Source: JAHEJA01 sp965656445 (GTDB lineage: Bacteria > Pseudomonadota > Alphaproteobacteria > Rhodobacterales > Rhodobacteraceae). From it: DNA of 64,000 nt. Each line of letters begins with the position of its first letter. Positions within the stretch are counted from its first letter, which is position 1. The position numbers and the translations under genes were made by a program. Of the stretch, positions 43,195 to 51,998 are shown in pieces. Below the pieces are notes generated by a model that was not told the DNA's origin, made no database searches, and saw only the letters and a program-made list of their open reading frames with translations. The stretch lies in assembly GCA_965656445.1 (NCBI GenBank), contig CBFHKO010000008.1, forward strand, positions 1 to 64,000. The letters are read 5' to 3'.

Positions 43195-44603
43195 TACATC
43201 ATCTCCCGAATGTCGGTTAGGTGACCATTGATGGCTGCTGCTGCGGCCATGGCAGGTGACACAAGGTGTGTGCGTCCTTTGTATCCTTGACGACCTTCAA
43301 AGTTACGGTTGGACGTTGACGCGCAACGTTCTCCTTCGGCCAATTGATCTGGGTTCATCGCAAGGCACATAGAGCAACCCGCCATACGCCATTCAAAACC
43401 CGCCTCTTTAAAGATGTCGGCCAAGCCTTCTTCTTCGGCTTGGGCGCGCACAAGGCCAGACCCTGGAACGACCATCGCACGCATACCGTCTTTGATCTTT
43501 TTGCCCTTGAGGATCTCAGCTGCGGCGCGCAAATCTTCGATGCGTCCGTTTGTGCAGGAGCCGATAAAGACAGTATCAATTTCGATATCAGTCAATTTTT
43601 GACCTGCTGTGAGCCCCATATAATCAATGGCACGTTGCGCCGCTTCGACTTTGCCGCCTGTGAAATCCTCAGGTGATGGCACGGTCGCTGTGATGGGAAG
43701 CACGTCTTCTGGGGATGTCCCCCATGTCACAACTGGGGCAATGTCTTCGCCTTTGATTGTAACGACTTTGTCGAAATGCGCACCTTCGTCGGTGAAGAGC
43801 GTTTTCCAATAGTCTACCGCTTGTTCCCACGCGGCGCCTTTCGGAGCATGCGGGCGGCCTTTGCAGTATTCAAACGTCTTTTCATCTGGTGCGATAAGGC
43901 CTGCGCGTGCGCCGCCTTCGATGGCCATGTTACAGACAGTCATACGGCCTTCTAGCGAAAGGTCACGGATCGCTTCGCCACAATATTCAATGACATAGCC
44001 TGTTCCGCCAGCGGTTCCTGTTTCACCAATCACAGACAAAGTGATGTCTTTGGCGGTGACACCTGGACGGAGCTTGCCAGTGATTTCGACCTTCATGTTT
44101 TTGGATTTCTTTTGGATTAGCGTTTGCGTTGCCAAAACATGTTCAACCTCGGATGTGCCGATGCCGTGGGCCAAGGCACCAAACGCGCCGTGGGTCGCTG
44201 TGTGGCTGTCCCCACAAACAACGGTCATACCTGGCAATGTCCAACCCTGCTCTGGGCCAACAATGTGAACAATCCCCTGACGCACGTCGGACACGGGATA
44301 ATAGTGAACCCCAAAATCCTTGGCGTTTTTGTCAAGCGCCTCAACTTGGATGCGGCTCTCTTCGTTTTTGATCACACCAGACGCGCGATCCAAAGTTGTC
44401 GGAACGTTGTGATCTGGAACCGCAATCGTTTTGTCAGGGGCGTGAACGGAACGGCCCGCCAAACGCAACCCTTCAAAGGCTTGGGGCGATGTCACTTCGT
44501 GGACAAGGTGGCGATCAATATAAAGCAAGCAAGTGCCGTCTTCGGATTCGTGGGCAACATGTGCGTCCCAGATTTTATCATAGAGTGTCTTCGGGGCGGT
44601 CAT
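43194..44603 (-). CDS. leuC: 3-Isopropylmalate dehydratase, large subunit
   Basis: 469 residues. It holds the 4Fe-4S cluster of isopropylmalate isomerase. DRHLVHEVTSPQAFEGLR, VVCGDSHTATHGAFGALAHGIGTSEVEHVLATQ, FIGSCTNGRIEDLRAAAEI and AGCSMCLAMNPDQL (cluster cysteines) are all present. The ATG follows AGAGGATATACT. A short ORF with a hairpin at its stop lies 57 bp upstream and could be part of a regulatory leader. Confidence 0.97.
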   Translation of the reverse strand: MTAPKTLYDKIWDAHVAHESEDGTCLLYIDRHLVHEVTSPQAFEGLRLAGRSVHAPDKTIAVPDHNVPTTLDRASGVIKNEESRIQVEALDKNAKDFGVHYYPVSDVRQGIVHIVGPEQGWTLPGMTVVCGDSHTATHGAFGALAHGIGTSEVEHVLATQTLIQKKSKNMKVEITGKLRPGVTAKDITLSVIGETGTAGGTGYVIEYCGEAIRDLSLEGRMTVCNMAIEGGARAGLIAPDEKTFEYCKGRPHAPKGAAWEQAVDYWKTLFTDEGAHFDKVVTIKGEDIAPVVTWGTSPEDVLPITATVPSPEDFTGGKVEAAQRAIDYMGLTAGQKLTDIEIDTVFIGSCTNGRIEDLRAAAEILKGKKIKDGMRAMVVPGSGLVRAQAEEEGLADIFKEAGFEWRMAGCSMCLAMNPDQLAEGERCASTSNRNFEGRQGYKGRTHLVSPAMAAAAAINGHLTDIREMM

Positions 44604-44654
44604 AGTATATCCTCTCCCGTTAAAGTTTTGAAATTTCGGTGAAATGTGTTTGAT

Positions 44655-44671
44655 CCAGCCTCACAGGCTGG
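44655..44671. promoter_or_regulatory. Hairpin in the leuC leader
   Basis: CCAGCCT-CAC-AGGCTGG, a perfect 7-bp stem with a 3-base loop, 51 bp before leuC. It covers the stop codon of the upstream short ORF on the minus strand. No T-run follows, so it is not a simple terminator. Confidence 0.5.
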
Positions 44672-44747
44672 CAAGTACAGTCCGCATCGCACCAAAAAAC
44701 CGCCAAGGCAGCCGTGTACGATCATCCATGTTTACAAACGTTTTCAT
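44661..44747 (-). CDS. Possible 28-residue leader peptide upstream of leuC
   Basis: ATG at 44747, stop at 44661, 28 residues beginning MKTFVNMDDRTRLPWRFFGA and ending TVLASL. It is not leucine-rich (three Leu), so it is not a classical leu attenuator. The ribosome site is weak; an internal ATG at codon 7 is an alternative start. Its stop codon falls in a perfect hairpin. It may be a small protein or a regulatory uORF. Confidence 0.4.
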   Translation of the reverse strand: MKTFVNMDDRTRLPWRFFGAMRTVLASL

Positions 44748-44817
44748 GAGGCTCTGTTTACTTGGATTTCACCCACACCGCAAGCAGAGTTGTTTGGTCG
44801 ATGTGGAGGGATCAACA

Positions 44818-45024
44818 TCAGCTCTCTTCAAATTCCAAAATGTCACCTGGCTGGCATTCGAGAGCGGCGCAAATTGCGTTCAACGTTTCAAACCGAACCC
44901 CTTTTACTTTGCCGCTTTTTAGCAAGCTCAGGTTTTGTTCCGTGATCCCGATTTGCGCAGCAAGGTCGCGGGATTTCATTTTGCGTGTGGCCAACATAAC
45001 GTCCAATCGAACAATAATCGCCAT
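44818..45024 (-). CDS. HTH-type transcriptional regulator (XRE/YozG-like)
   Basis: 68 residues from ATG 45024. The whole protein is one helix-turn-helix domain: IIVRLDVMLATRKMKSRDLAAQIGITEQNLSLLKSGKVKGVRFETLNAICAALECQPGDILEF. This minimal form commonly pairs with DUF2975 membrane proteins, and here its ATG overlaps the DUF2975 stop (TAATG). It probably regulates its own operon; target unknown. Confidence 0.9.
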   Translation of the reverse strand: MAIIVRLDVMLATRKMKSRDLAAQIGITEQNLSLLKSGKVKGVRFETLNAICAALECQPGDILEFEES

Positions 45025-45587
45025 TATACGAAATCCTGATTTTCTAACTGAATTTGACGCGCCACCAGAAAGACCCAACCTAATATTGCAAAGCCACAGC
45101 CAGCGAGGAATAAAGCTATGCTCGAGGGGTCATAAAAATAGACTGGTCCGTACATTCCGTGCGGATTACGAAAGCTCAAAATGATATGTGTCAAACTAGG
45201 GACCGCATTATAAAATACATTTGCTGCCATGAGTGCCAAGCCCAAGTTACGCAAGAGCCGCGTTGTCGTCAGTGTAAAGTATTCCCCGTTACGAAACCGC
45301 AACATTAAGGCAATCGCATAGGCGAAACTGGTCAAAGTGATACATATCAGAACGATCCAAATCAAACCATAAAGCATACGTTGGATTACGTTAACGGTTG
45401 TACCAAATTCAATTACATGGACGACGTGTGGTTCATCATTGACCACTATTGGCTTCATAATTTCATAGATCTTGTCCGTAAACACATAGGGCCAGATATC
45501 CAAGATTAGGCTAGCGAGCCAATAGATCATGAATGCTACTAATAAAAGCGCGAGTGTGGTTGAGGCGAGTTTAATTCTGGATTGCAT
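45024..45587 (-). CDS. DUF2975 membrane protein
   Basis: 187 residues with four hydrophobic segments: about 8-32, 72-95, 113-135 and 155-178. The RFRNGEYFTLTTTRLLRNLGLALM stretch is the DUF2975 hallmark (an F-S/T-x-L-R-x-G pattern). No biochemical function is established. Translationally coupled with the HTH gene. The first gene of this two-gene unit. Confidence 0.85.
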   Translation of the reverse strand: MQSRIKLASTTLALLLVAFMIYWLASLILDIWPYVFTDKIYEIMKPIVVNDEPHVVHVIEFGTTVNVIQRMLYGLIWIVLICITLTSFAYAIALMLRFRNGEYFTLTTTRLLRNLGLALMAANVFYNAVPSLTHIILSFRNPHGMYGPVYFYDPSSIALFLAGCGFAILGWVFLVARQIQLENQDFV

Positions 45588-45871
45588 AGTCTTAATCCTT
45601 AAAATTTATTGTTTTACGATAATTTTTATATCTATAAAGTGGAAAAATATAAATGCAACAGATATGTTTGGTTCCTAAATCTGACGATTCAACATTTTAG
45701 TATTAAGCTGTGTGACTCTATGCCCACCCGCATTTATGCCCCCATTTGCAATTGACTCATCCACCATTGAGAAATAAGGCATCTGCTGCTATTATGAGAT
45801 TATGCCTAGCGCTGAGGTTTGCAGCGCGTTCTACGGAGGACAGTGTCCTGACACCTAATACGGATGCAGCT

Positions 45872-46240
45872 ATGGCTGCTGAGACGCCAGTTCAGGTCAC
45901 AAGCGAAGCCTTGTTAGACCGCATTCTAAAATCCCTTGATGAAGATAAAGCCGAAGATGTGGTGCAAATCGATTTGCGCGGCAAAACAGCTATGGGTGAC
46001 TATATGGTGATTGCGACGGGTCGCTCGTCTCGTCAAGTGGCCTCGATTGCCGAGAAATTGGTTGATTGCCTGAAACAAGAATATGGCCGGTTGTCCAAAA
46101 TCGAAGGGCGCGAAACCGGGGACTGGGTGTTGATTGATACAGGTGACATTATTGTCCATGTTTTCCGCCCTGAAGTCCGCGAATTTTACCAGCTTGAAAA
46201 AATGTGGCTGCCTGCCGGTGGTAACGGCTCCGCTAGCTAA
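45872..46240 (+). CDS. rsfS: Ribosomal silencing factor RsfS
   Basis: 122 residues from ATG 45872. RsfS binds L14 on the 50S subunit and blocks joining under nutrient limitation. LDRILKSLDEDKAEDVVQIDLRGKTAMGDYMVIATGRSSRQVASIAEKL and the HVFRPEVREFYQLEKMW C-terminus are diagnostic. The frame is open further upstream to 45746 and includes a GGAGGA at 45835, so an earlier non-ATG start cannot be excluded. Followed by rlmH after 5 bp. Confidence 0.93.
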   Translation: MAAETPVQVTSEALLDRILKSLDEDKAEDVVQIDLRGKTAMGDYMVIATGRSSRQVASIAEKLVDCLKQEYGRLSKIEGRETGDWVLIDTGDIIVHVFRPEVREFYQLEKMWLPAGGNGSAS

Positions 46241-46245
46241 GAGAC

Positions 46246-46716
46246 ATGCGTGTTTCGATTTGCGCCGTGGGTCGATTGCGCAAAAGCCCAGAATTAGACT
46301 TGATCAAGGATTACACGTCTCGTTTTGATAAAACGGGGCGTTCTTTGGGTTTGGGGCCTCTGTCGATTGCTGAGGTCGAAGACAAAAAGAACATTGGAAT
46401 GAGTGCTGAGGCCGATCTATTAGAACGCGCCGTTCCCAAAGGGGCAAAGCTCTGTATCCTTGATGAACGCGGTCAGCTAATGACCTCTCCAGAGTTTGCG
46501 AACCAATTGGGACAGTGGCGCGATCAAGGTGTGGGGGATGTGGCCTTTGTCGTTGGCGGTGCGGATGGAATAGACCCCAGTTTTCGTGCCAAAGCGGATT
46601 TTGCGATTTCTTTTGGCAAGATGGTTTGGCCACATATGATGGTACGAGCCATGCTATGTGAACAACTTTATCGCGCCTCATCAATTTTAGCTGGCGGTCC
46701 CTATCATCGTGTCTAG
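46246..46716 (+). CDS. rlmH: 23S rRNA (pseudouridine1915-N3)-methyltransferase RlmH
   Basis: 156 residues, full length. RlmH is a small SPOUT methyltransferase acting on helix 69 of 70S ribosomes. Visible are LCILDERGQLMTSPEFANQL, the glycine-rich SAM-binding loop FVVGGADGIDPSF, and the C-terminal knot HMMVRAMLCEQLYRASSILAGGPYHR. Usual neighbour of rsfS. Confidence 0.96.
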   Translation: MRVSICAVGRLRKSPELDLIKDYTSRFDKTGRSLGLGPLSIAEVEDKKNIGMSAEADLLERAVPKGAKLCILDERGQLMTSPEFANQLGQWRDQGVGDVAFVVGGADGIDPSFRAKADFAISFGKMVWPHMMVRAMLCEQLYRASSILAGGPYHRV

Positions 46717-46755
46717 GAACGCCTGCGGCGGGCGAGTATTTTGTCAAAGATGAAA
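46716..46755 (+). repeat. 3'-end hairpin-plus-tail element, copy 2 (after rlmH)
   Basis: CGCC-TGC-GGCG hairpin, then GAGTATTTT, GT and CAAAGATGAAA. It begins at the rlmH stop codon and precedes gpmI by about 70 bp. Confidence 0.7.
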
Positions 46756-46822
46756 GTGCGCTTGCTATAGGGGACTTGGCCCCATAGATATGAGAAGACT
46801 TAAGCAGAGAGGCAATGTGAGC

Positions 46823-48346
46823 ATGGCACCTAAACCCGTCGTTTTGTGTATTCTGGATGGTTGGGGCGCGCGTGATGAGAGCGGAGCGAATGCGCCTGTG
46901 CTTGCCAATACTCCGAATTTTGACCGGCTGATGGAGACCTGTCCGACGTCGAGCCTTATCACGCATGGTCGTGATGTTGGATTGCCAACGGGTCAGATGG
47001 GAAATTCTGAGGTTGGTCACACCAATATTGGGGCGGGGCGCGTCGTCGCCATGGATTTGGGTCAGATCGACCTTGCGATTGAAGATGGCTCTTTTTACGA
47101 CAACGCGGCTTTGGTTCAATTTATTACTGATCTCAAGGAATCAGGGGGCACTGCTCATGTGATGGGTGTCATTTCTGATGGTGGTGTGCATGGTCATATT
47201 GAGCATGTGTTAGCAGGGTTAAAGGCCTTGACAGATGCCGGTGTTCCGACCGTTTTGCATGCGATCACAGATGGACGTGATGTTGCGCCTGATAGTGCGT
47301 TAGAGTTTGTGACGGATTTGATGGATCGGCTACCCGATGGTGTCCGCGTTGGCACCGTAACGGGACGCTATTTCGCGATGGATCGTGATAATAGATGGGA
47401 GCGCGTGTCCAAGGCGTTTAATGCGATGATCCATGGACAAGCGGATGTTGTCGCGGATGATCCGATTGCGGCGGTCTCTCAGTCCTATGAGTCACATGTT
47501 CAGGATGAGTTCATCCCCGCAACAGTCATTGGGGATTACAGTGGTGCGGCATCTGGGGACGGCTTCTTTTGCATGAATTTTCGTGCAGATCGCGCACGGG
47601 AGATCCTTCGCTCTATTGGTGAAACGGATTTTTCAGAATTTAACGTTGGCGTTCGTCCGCGCTGGGCGGCTCTGTTGGGCATGGTGGCCTATTCCAATGA
47701 TCACAGCACCTATATGACAACCTGTTATCCCAAGCAGGACATCGTGAATACGCTCGGGGAATGGGTGTCCAAGCAAGGCAAGACACAATTCAGGCTCGCT
47801 GAGACTGAAAAATATCCGCATGTGACATTCTTTTTGAATGGAGGTAAAGAAACGCCCGAAGTTGGAGAAGACCGCTATATGCCGAAATCGCCATCTGTGG
47901 CGACTTATGATCTTCAACCTGAAATGTCCGCACCCGAAGTGACGGAAAAATTCGTTGAGGCCGTTCGCAAGGGATATGACCTGATCGTGACGAATTACGC
48001 TAATCCCGATATGGTTGGTCATACTGGTGATCTGGCCGCCGCGATGAAGGCTTGTGAAGCGGTTGATCAGGGTCTTGGTGCAGTGATTGAGGCGATCCAA
48101 GACGTTGGAGGCGCAATGATTGTCACCGCAGATCATGGGAATTGTGAAACCATGGTAGACCCTGAAACAGGGGGTCCCCATACTGCGCATACATTAAACC
48201 TTGTTCCTGTTGTCTTGTTCGGTGGTCCAGAGGGTGCACGTTTGCGAGATGGTGGCCGGCTCGCTGATTTGGCGCCTACTTTGCTTGACTTGATGGGTCT
48301 TGAGCAGCCAAGCGAAATGACGGGCACGTCCCTTTTGGTGACATAA
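46823..48346 (+). CDS. gpmI: 2,3-Bisphosphoglycerate-independent phosphoglycerate mutase
   Basis: 507 residues from the ATG at 46823 (GTG 46817 is also possible). It interconverts 3- and 2-phosphoglycerate with two Mn ions. VVLCILDGWGARDESGANA holds the first metal Asp, GNSEVGHTNIGAGR the catalytic Ser, and NYANPDMVGHTGD plus TADHGNCE the other ligands. It precedes envC by one base, so co-transcribed. Confidence 0.97.
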   Translation: MAPKPVVLCILDGWGARDESGANAPVLANTPNFDRLMETCPTSSLITHGRDVGLPTGQMGNSEVGHTNIGAGRVVAMDLGQIDLAIEDGSFYDNAALVQFITDLKESGGTAHVMGVISDGGVHGHIEHVLAGLKALTDAGVPTVLHAITDGRDVAPDSALEFVTDLMDRLPDGVRVGTVTGRYFAMDRDNRWERVSKAFNAMIHGQADVVADDPIAAVSQSYESHVQDEFIPATVIGDYSGAASGDGFFCMNFRADRAREILRSIGETDFSEFNVGVRPRWAALLGMVAYSNDHSTYMTTCYPKQDIVNTLGEWVSKQGKTQFRLAETEKYPHVTFFLNGGKETPEVGEDRYMPKSPSVATYDLQPEMSAPEVTEKFVEAVRKGYDLIVTNYANPDMVGHTGDLAAAMKACEAVDQGLGAVIEAIQDVGGAMIVTADHGNCETMVDPETGGPHTAHTLNLVPVVLFGGPEGARLRDGGRLADLAPTLLDLMGLEQPSEMTGTSLLVT

Positions 48347-48347
48347 A

Positions 48348-49484
48348 ATGACACGCGTTGGGGCGATCTGGATTGCGACTTGGTTGCTTTGGGCCACGAG
48401 CACTGTGGGACAAGATGCAATGCCCCAAGCCGCGCGAGATGCGGCGGAGCAATTGAATGTCGCTTCGGCTATGCTTGCAGCAGCGGATCAATCCCAAGAT
48501 CGTGTTAAGGCGCTGACCAATACGATTTCTGCCTATGAAAGTGGGCTATCTGTGATGCGGGATGGGTTGCGGGCCATTACGGTCCAGCAACACCAACTTC
48601 GCCAGCAATTAGAAGGCCAAGATGTGGATATTTCCCGTTTGGTCGGAGTATTGCATTCGATCAATAGCGAGCCGGATCAAGCCATGGTCCTTCATCCGCA
48701 AGGTGCGTTGAACACCGCCCGTTCAGGCATGATGGTGTCAGACGTCTTGGCCTCTGTTCAAGGCGAAGTTGCAGGTCTTAGGGAGCGTCTGATCAAATTG
48801 GATCGATTGGCTCAGGTTCATGATCAAGCCAGTGATATTTTACAGCAGGGATTATCCGAGGTGCAAATTGCGCGAACCGAATTGGCGCGCGCTGCTGCGG
48901 ATCGCAAGGATTTACCGCGCCGCTTTGTTGAGGACCCCGTAAAAACGGCGCTTTTGATTGCAGCATCCGAAACGCTTGATACCTTTGCGAATGGATTGTC
49001 TGAGATCGTTGTGGGTGAAGTTGCAGGGTCCCTCCCTGATATTACCGATCGCAAAGGAAGCTTGCAGCTTCCTGTCACGGGCCGTGTGATCCGCAACTTT
49101 AAGCAAGCTGATGCCGCAGGCGTGGTGCGCCCTGGTGTTGTTATAGCGACGCTTCCTCAGGCTGTGGTGACAACACCAACAGCCGCAACAATTCGATATC
49201 GTGGGCCGCTCTTGGATTTTGGCTTGGTCACAATACTTGAGCCGCAATCGGGGATTTTGTTTGTCATTGCAGGGCTTCAGAGCGTCTTTGGGCGCACTGG
49301 CGAAGTCTTGCCTGCAGGCAGCCCAATCGGTTTAATGGGTGGTAATTCACAAACACTTGATAAAATGTTGGAAGAAAACCAAACTGGGATTGTTACACAA
49401 CGTAGCGAAACGCTCTATGTTGAAGTCAGACAGGATAAGGTTCCCGTGGACCCTTTGACTTGGTTCCGGACGCAAAAGGACTGA
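48348..49484 (+). CDS. envC: EnvC-like murein hydrolase activator (degenerate LytM/M23)
   Basis: 378 residues. A signal peptide (IWIATWLLWATSTVG) leads into a long coiled coil (about 25-200, many Gln and Leu), then a C-terminal LytM-like domain starting LQLPVTGRVIRNF. The metal-binding His of active M23 peptidases (HxxxD, HxH) are missing; where active enzymes have them this protein has TILEPQSGILFVIAGL. That is as in E. coli EnvC, which activates amidases rather than cutting wall itself. Located just before ctpA. Confidence 0.88.
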   Translation: MTRVGAIWIATWLLWATSTVGQDAMPQAARDAAEQLNVASAMLAAADQSQDRVKALTNTISAYESGLSVMRDGLRAITVQQHQLRQQLEGQDVDISRLVGVLHSINSEPDQAMVLHPQGALNTARSGMMVSDVLASVQGEVAGLRERLIKLDRLAQVHDQASDILQQGLSEVQIARTELARAAADRKDLPRRFVEDPVKTALLIAASETLDTFANGLSEIVVGEVAGSLPDITDRKGSLQLPVTGRVIRNFKQADAAGVVRPGVVIATLPQAVVTTPTAATIRYRGPLLDFGLVTILEPQSGILFVIAGLQSVFGRTGEVLPAGSPIGLMGGNSQTLDKMLEENQTGIVTQRSETLYVEVRQDKVPVDPLTWFRTQKD

Positions 49485-49487
49485 ATA

Positions 49488-50822
49488 ATGAAAAAAATGA
49501 TATTGGCTGCAGGGGTTGGATGTGTGTTCGGCGTCTTTACGGCGACACAAATTGCAGGGCCCGTTTTGGCGCAGTCCGCGGATGAGAAGCAAGAGATTTA
49601 TCAACAGCTGGATCTGTTTGGCGATATTTTCGAACGGATCCGTGCAGAATATGTCGAAGAGGTCGAACCCAAAGATTTGATTGAAGCTGCGGTTAATGGA
49701 ATGCTGACATCCTTGGATCCGCATTCTGGGTACTTACCGCCAGATGATGCCGAAAAAATGCAGGTTCAGACGCGCGGTGAATTTGGTGGGCTTGGAATTG
49801 AGGTGACTCAAGAAGAAGGCTTTGTCAAAGTTGTCTCGCCGATTGATGGCACACCCGCCTTTGATGCCGGTGTCGAAGCAGGCGATTTTATTACGCATGT
49901 TGATGGGGAAACTGTGCTCGGCCTGACTTTGGACGAGGCTGTAGAACGGATGCGTGGCCCCGTTGGATCAGAAATTGTCATTACAATCGCTCGCGAAGGC
50001 GAGGATGAGCCCTTTGACATCACTATCATTCGGGACACGATTAAATTAACCGCTGTTCGTGCAAGAACCGAAGGCGACACGGTCGTTTTGCGTGTCACGA
50101 CATTCAATGACCAAACCTATCCCAACCTGTCGGATGGATTGGCCAAAGAAATCGAAGCCGCTGGCGGAATGGATGAAGTCAACGGCATCGTTCTGGATTT
50201 GCGCAACAACCCAGGTGGCTTGCTCAGCCAAGCGATCAAAGTGTCGGATGCTTTCCTTGACAAAGGGGAAATCGTATCAACGCGCGGACGTAACCCAGAG
50301 GATGGCGATCGGTTTAACGCGACCGCAGGGGACTTGGCCGAAGGCAAGCCGATTGTGATCTTGATCAACGGCGGGTCTGCTTCCGCGTCAGAGATTGTTG
50401 CTGGTGCGCTTCAAGATCACCGCCGTGCAATTGTCATTGGGACCAAGAGCTTTGGTAAGGGGTCGGTGCAAACTGTTATGCCTGTTCAAGGGAATGGCGC
50501 AATGCGCTTGACTACGGCGCGCTATTACACGCCGTCTGGTCGGTCTATTCAGAATTTGGGTGTGTCCCCTGATATTGTCGTGGAACAGCCGCGTCGTGAG
50601 CCAGTTGATCCGAATGCAGAGGACGACGCAGAGCGCAACACACGCAGCGAAGCTGATTTGCGCGGATCACTCTCGAACGACAGCTTGAGCGAAGATGAAA
50701 TCCGCCAGATCGAAGAAGATCGCGCTAAGGCTGATGAGGCGGCCAAGCTTCGTGAGGATGATTATCAATTGGCCTATGCGATTGATATTTTGAAAGGCCT
50801 CACTGCCTTGGGTCCAAAGTAG
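49488..50822 (+). CDS. ctpA: Carboxyl-terminal processing protease CtpA (S41)
   Basis: 444 residues. A signal peptide or N-terminal anchor (residues 3-25) is followed by a PDZ domain (about 85-165, GLGIEVTQEEGFVKVVSPIDGTPAF) and the S41 catalytic part. The catalytic Ser is in NGGSASASEIVAGALQD and the Lys in GTKSFGKGSVQT. It acts in the periplasm, probably trimming wall-related proteins. The acidic C-terminal tail is usual. A strong terminator follows. Confidence 0.95.
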   Translation: MKKMILAAGVGCVFGVFTATQIAGPVLAQSADEKQEIYQQLDLFGDIFERIRAEYVEEVEPKDLIEAAVNGMLTSLDPHSGYLPPDDAEKMQVQTRGEFGGLGIEVTQEEGFVKVVSPIDGTPAFDAGVEAGDFITHVDGETVLGLTLDEAVERMRGPVGSEIVITIAREGEDEPFDITIIRDTIKLTAVRARTEGDTVVLRVTTFNDQTYPNLSDGLAKEIEAAGGMDEVNGIVLDLRNNPGGLLSQAIKVSDAFLDKGEIVSTRGRNPEDGDRFNATAGDLAEGKPIVILINGGSASASEIVAGALQDHRRAIVIGTKSFGKGSVQTVMPVQGNGAMRLTTARYYTPSGRSIQNLGVSPDIVVEQPRREPVDPNAEDDAERNTRSEADLRGSLSNDSLSEDEIRQIEEDRAKADEAAKLREDDYQLAYAIDILKGLTALGPK

Positions 50823-50837
50823 GGCACCACAGTAATG

Positions 50838-50862
50838 AGGGCGGTCTTTGCCGCCCTTTTTT
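50838..50862 (+). terminator. Intrinsic terminator after ctpA
   Basis: AGGGCGG, loop TCTTTG, CCGCCCT and then TTTTT. It starts 15 bp after the ctpA stop. Its T-run leads straight into the tail of repeat copy 3. Confidence 0.92.
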
Positions 50863-50884
50863 GAGTATTTTTGCAAAGATGAAG
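50838..50884 (+). repeat. 3'-end hairpin-plus-tail element, copy 3 (after ctpA)
   Basis: Here the hairpin is a clear terminator, followed by GAGTATTTTTG and CAAAGATGAAG, ending 16 bp before rppH. This copy links the element family to transcript ends. Confidence 0.75.
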
Positions 50885-50900
50885 ACATAGGAGTTGTCGC

Positions 50901-51383
50901 ATGACGCCACAAGAGATTGAGGCCTTGCCTTACCGTTTGAATGTAGGTGTTATGCTCGTCAATCAGGCGGGTGGCGTGTTTGTCGGCCAACGTTTGGATA
51001 GCCCAACGGATGCATGGCAAATGCCGCAAGGTGGCATTGACGAAGGCGAAGATCCAACAGAGGCAGCCTTACGTGAATTGGAAGAGGAAACAGGCGTTTC
51101 CAGAGATTTGGTCGACATCGTTGCCGTGAGCGCCGATTGGATTGCCTATGATTTGCCATCTGAGTTGATTCCCAAGCTTTGGAATGGGGCGTATCGGGGG
51201 CAAAAGCAGAAATGGTTCTTGCTCAGATTTAATGGTGAGGATGCTCAGGTTAAAATTGACGGTGAGCATCCTGAATTTTCCCACTGGAAATGGTGTCCCG
51301 TGGATGAGCTGGTTGACAATATCGTTCCGTTTAAAAGGGCTGTTTATGAAACCGTTGTCGCAGAATTTCGGAGCCTGATTTAG
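50901..51383 (+). CDS. rppH: RNA pyrophosphohydrolase RppH
   Basis: 160 residues. A Nudix enzyme that converts 5'-triphosphate RNA to monophosphate and starts decay. YRLNVGVMLVNQAGGVFVGQR is followed by the Nudix box GGIDEGEDPTEAALRELEEETG. Preceded by AGGAG. The 3' end overlaps a leftward GST gene by 4 bp. Alternative names include invasion-associated or Ap4A hydrolase. Confidence 0.94.
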   Translation: MTPQEIEALPYRLNVGVMLVNQAGGVFVGQRLDSPTDAWQMPQGGIDEGEDPTEAALRELEEETGVSRDLVDIVAVSADWIAYDLPSELIPKLWNGAYRGQKQKWFLLRFNGEDAQVKIDGEHPEFSHWKWCPVDELVDNIVPFKRAVYETVVAEFRSLI

Positions 51384-51985
51384 CCTTCAGGCTCTGTTGC
51401 GCGCATCGAGGGGCGATCGCTGAAGGTTGCGTGCCACTCTGATAATTGGGCGCAATCTTGGCGCCAGTTTCGGTCATCATGACGGAAATCCAAGTATGAG
51501 AGGGCGCAGGCCACTCCGATTTGTCCTATGTTCAATGGGCCAGTCAGTGCAGGCATCTTTCCTTGATCAAGCGTTGCCAAGGCGGATGTGACTTTGCCCC
51601 ATTGGGCTTCAATCCAGTCTTGCGATTGATGATCCTCTGAGCGCAGCCTTTTTTCGTAGACCATTGAGACAGCGGATTCCATGATACCATCTGCGAGGGC
51701 CTCTAATGTGAGAACGTCATAGAGGGTATCAGCAGGGTACATGTCACCCTTGGCCACATCGTTCAAAAATCGACAAATCACGCGGCTATCAAACAGGCTT
51801 GTGTCGTTGTCGCGCAATAGAGCGGGAATTTTTCCAAGGGGGTTCGCAGATTTTGCCTGCTCCGCTGTGTTCAACGCTGTTGTCGCCACGGGGACCAGTT
51901 CGATTTGATCCATCAGATCAAGTTCATGCGCCAGAACAACCGTTTTTCGAACAAAGGGGGAGGCCGGGGAATAAATAAGTTTCAT
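51380..51985 (-). CDS. Glutathione S-transferase family protein
   Basis: 201 residues from ATG 51985. MKLIYSPASPFVRKTVVLAHELDL is the thioredoxin-fold start (Ser as the likely catalytic residue), then NPLGKIPALLRDNDTSLFDSRVICRFL with the glutathione-binding cis-Pro and Ser. The C-terminal helical domain is complete. A longer frame upstream (to 52159) crosses the paiB-like gene and is rejected. Substrate unknown. Confidence 0.87.
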   Translation of the reverse strand: MKLIYSPASPFVRKTVVLAHELDLMDQIELVPVATTALNTAEQAKSANPLGKIPALLRDNDTSLFDSRVICRFLNDVAKGDMYPADTLYDVLTLEALADGIMESAVSMVYEKRLRSEDHQSQDWIEAQWGKVTSALATLDQGKMPALTGPLNIGQIGVACALSYLDFRHDDRNWRQDCAQLSEWHATFSDRPSMRATEPEG

Positions 51986-51998
51986 GAGATATCCTGTT

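Noticed and set aside
44124..44642. A 172-codon open frame on the plus strand.
   Set aside because: Antisense to leuC, which is intact and has its cluster cysteines.
44655..44671. Perfect hairpin read as a transcription terminator for the DUF2975/HTH unit.
   Set aside because: No T-run follows on either strand, and it overlaps a short ORF stop in the leuC leader.
45802..45858. An 18-codon ORF before rsfS.
   Set aside because: No ribosome site in front; it overlaps the possible upstream extension of rsfS and looks like chance.
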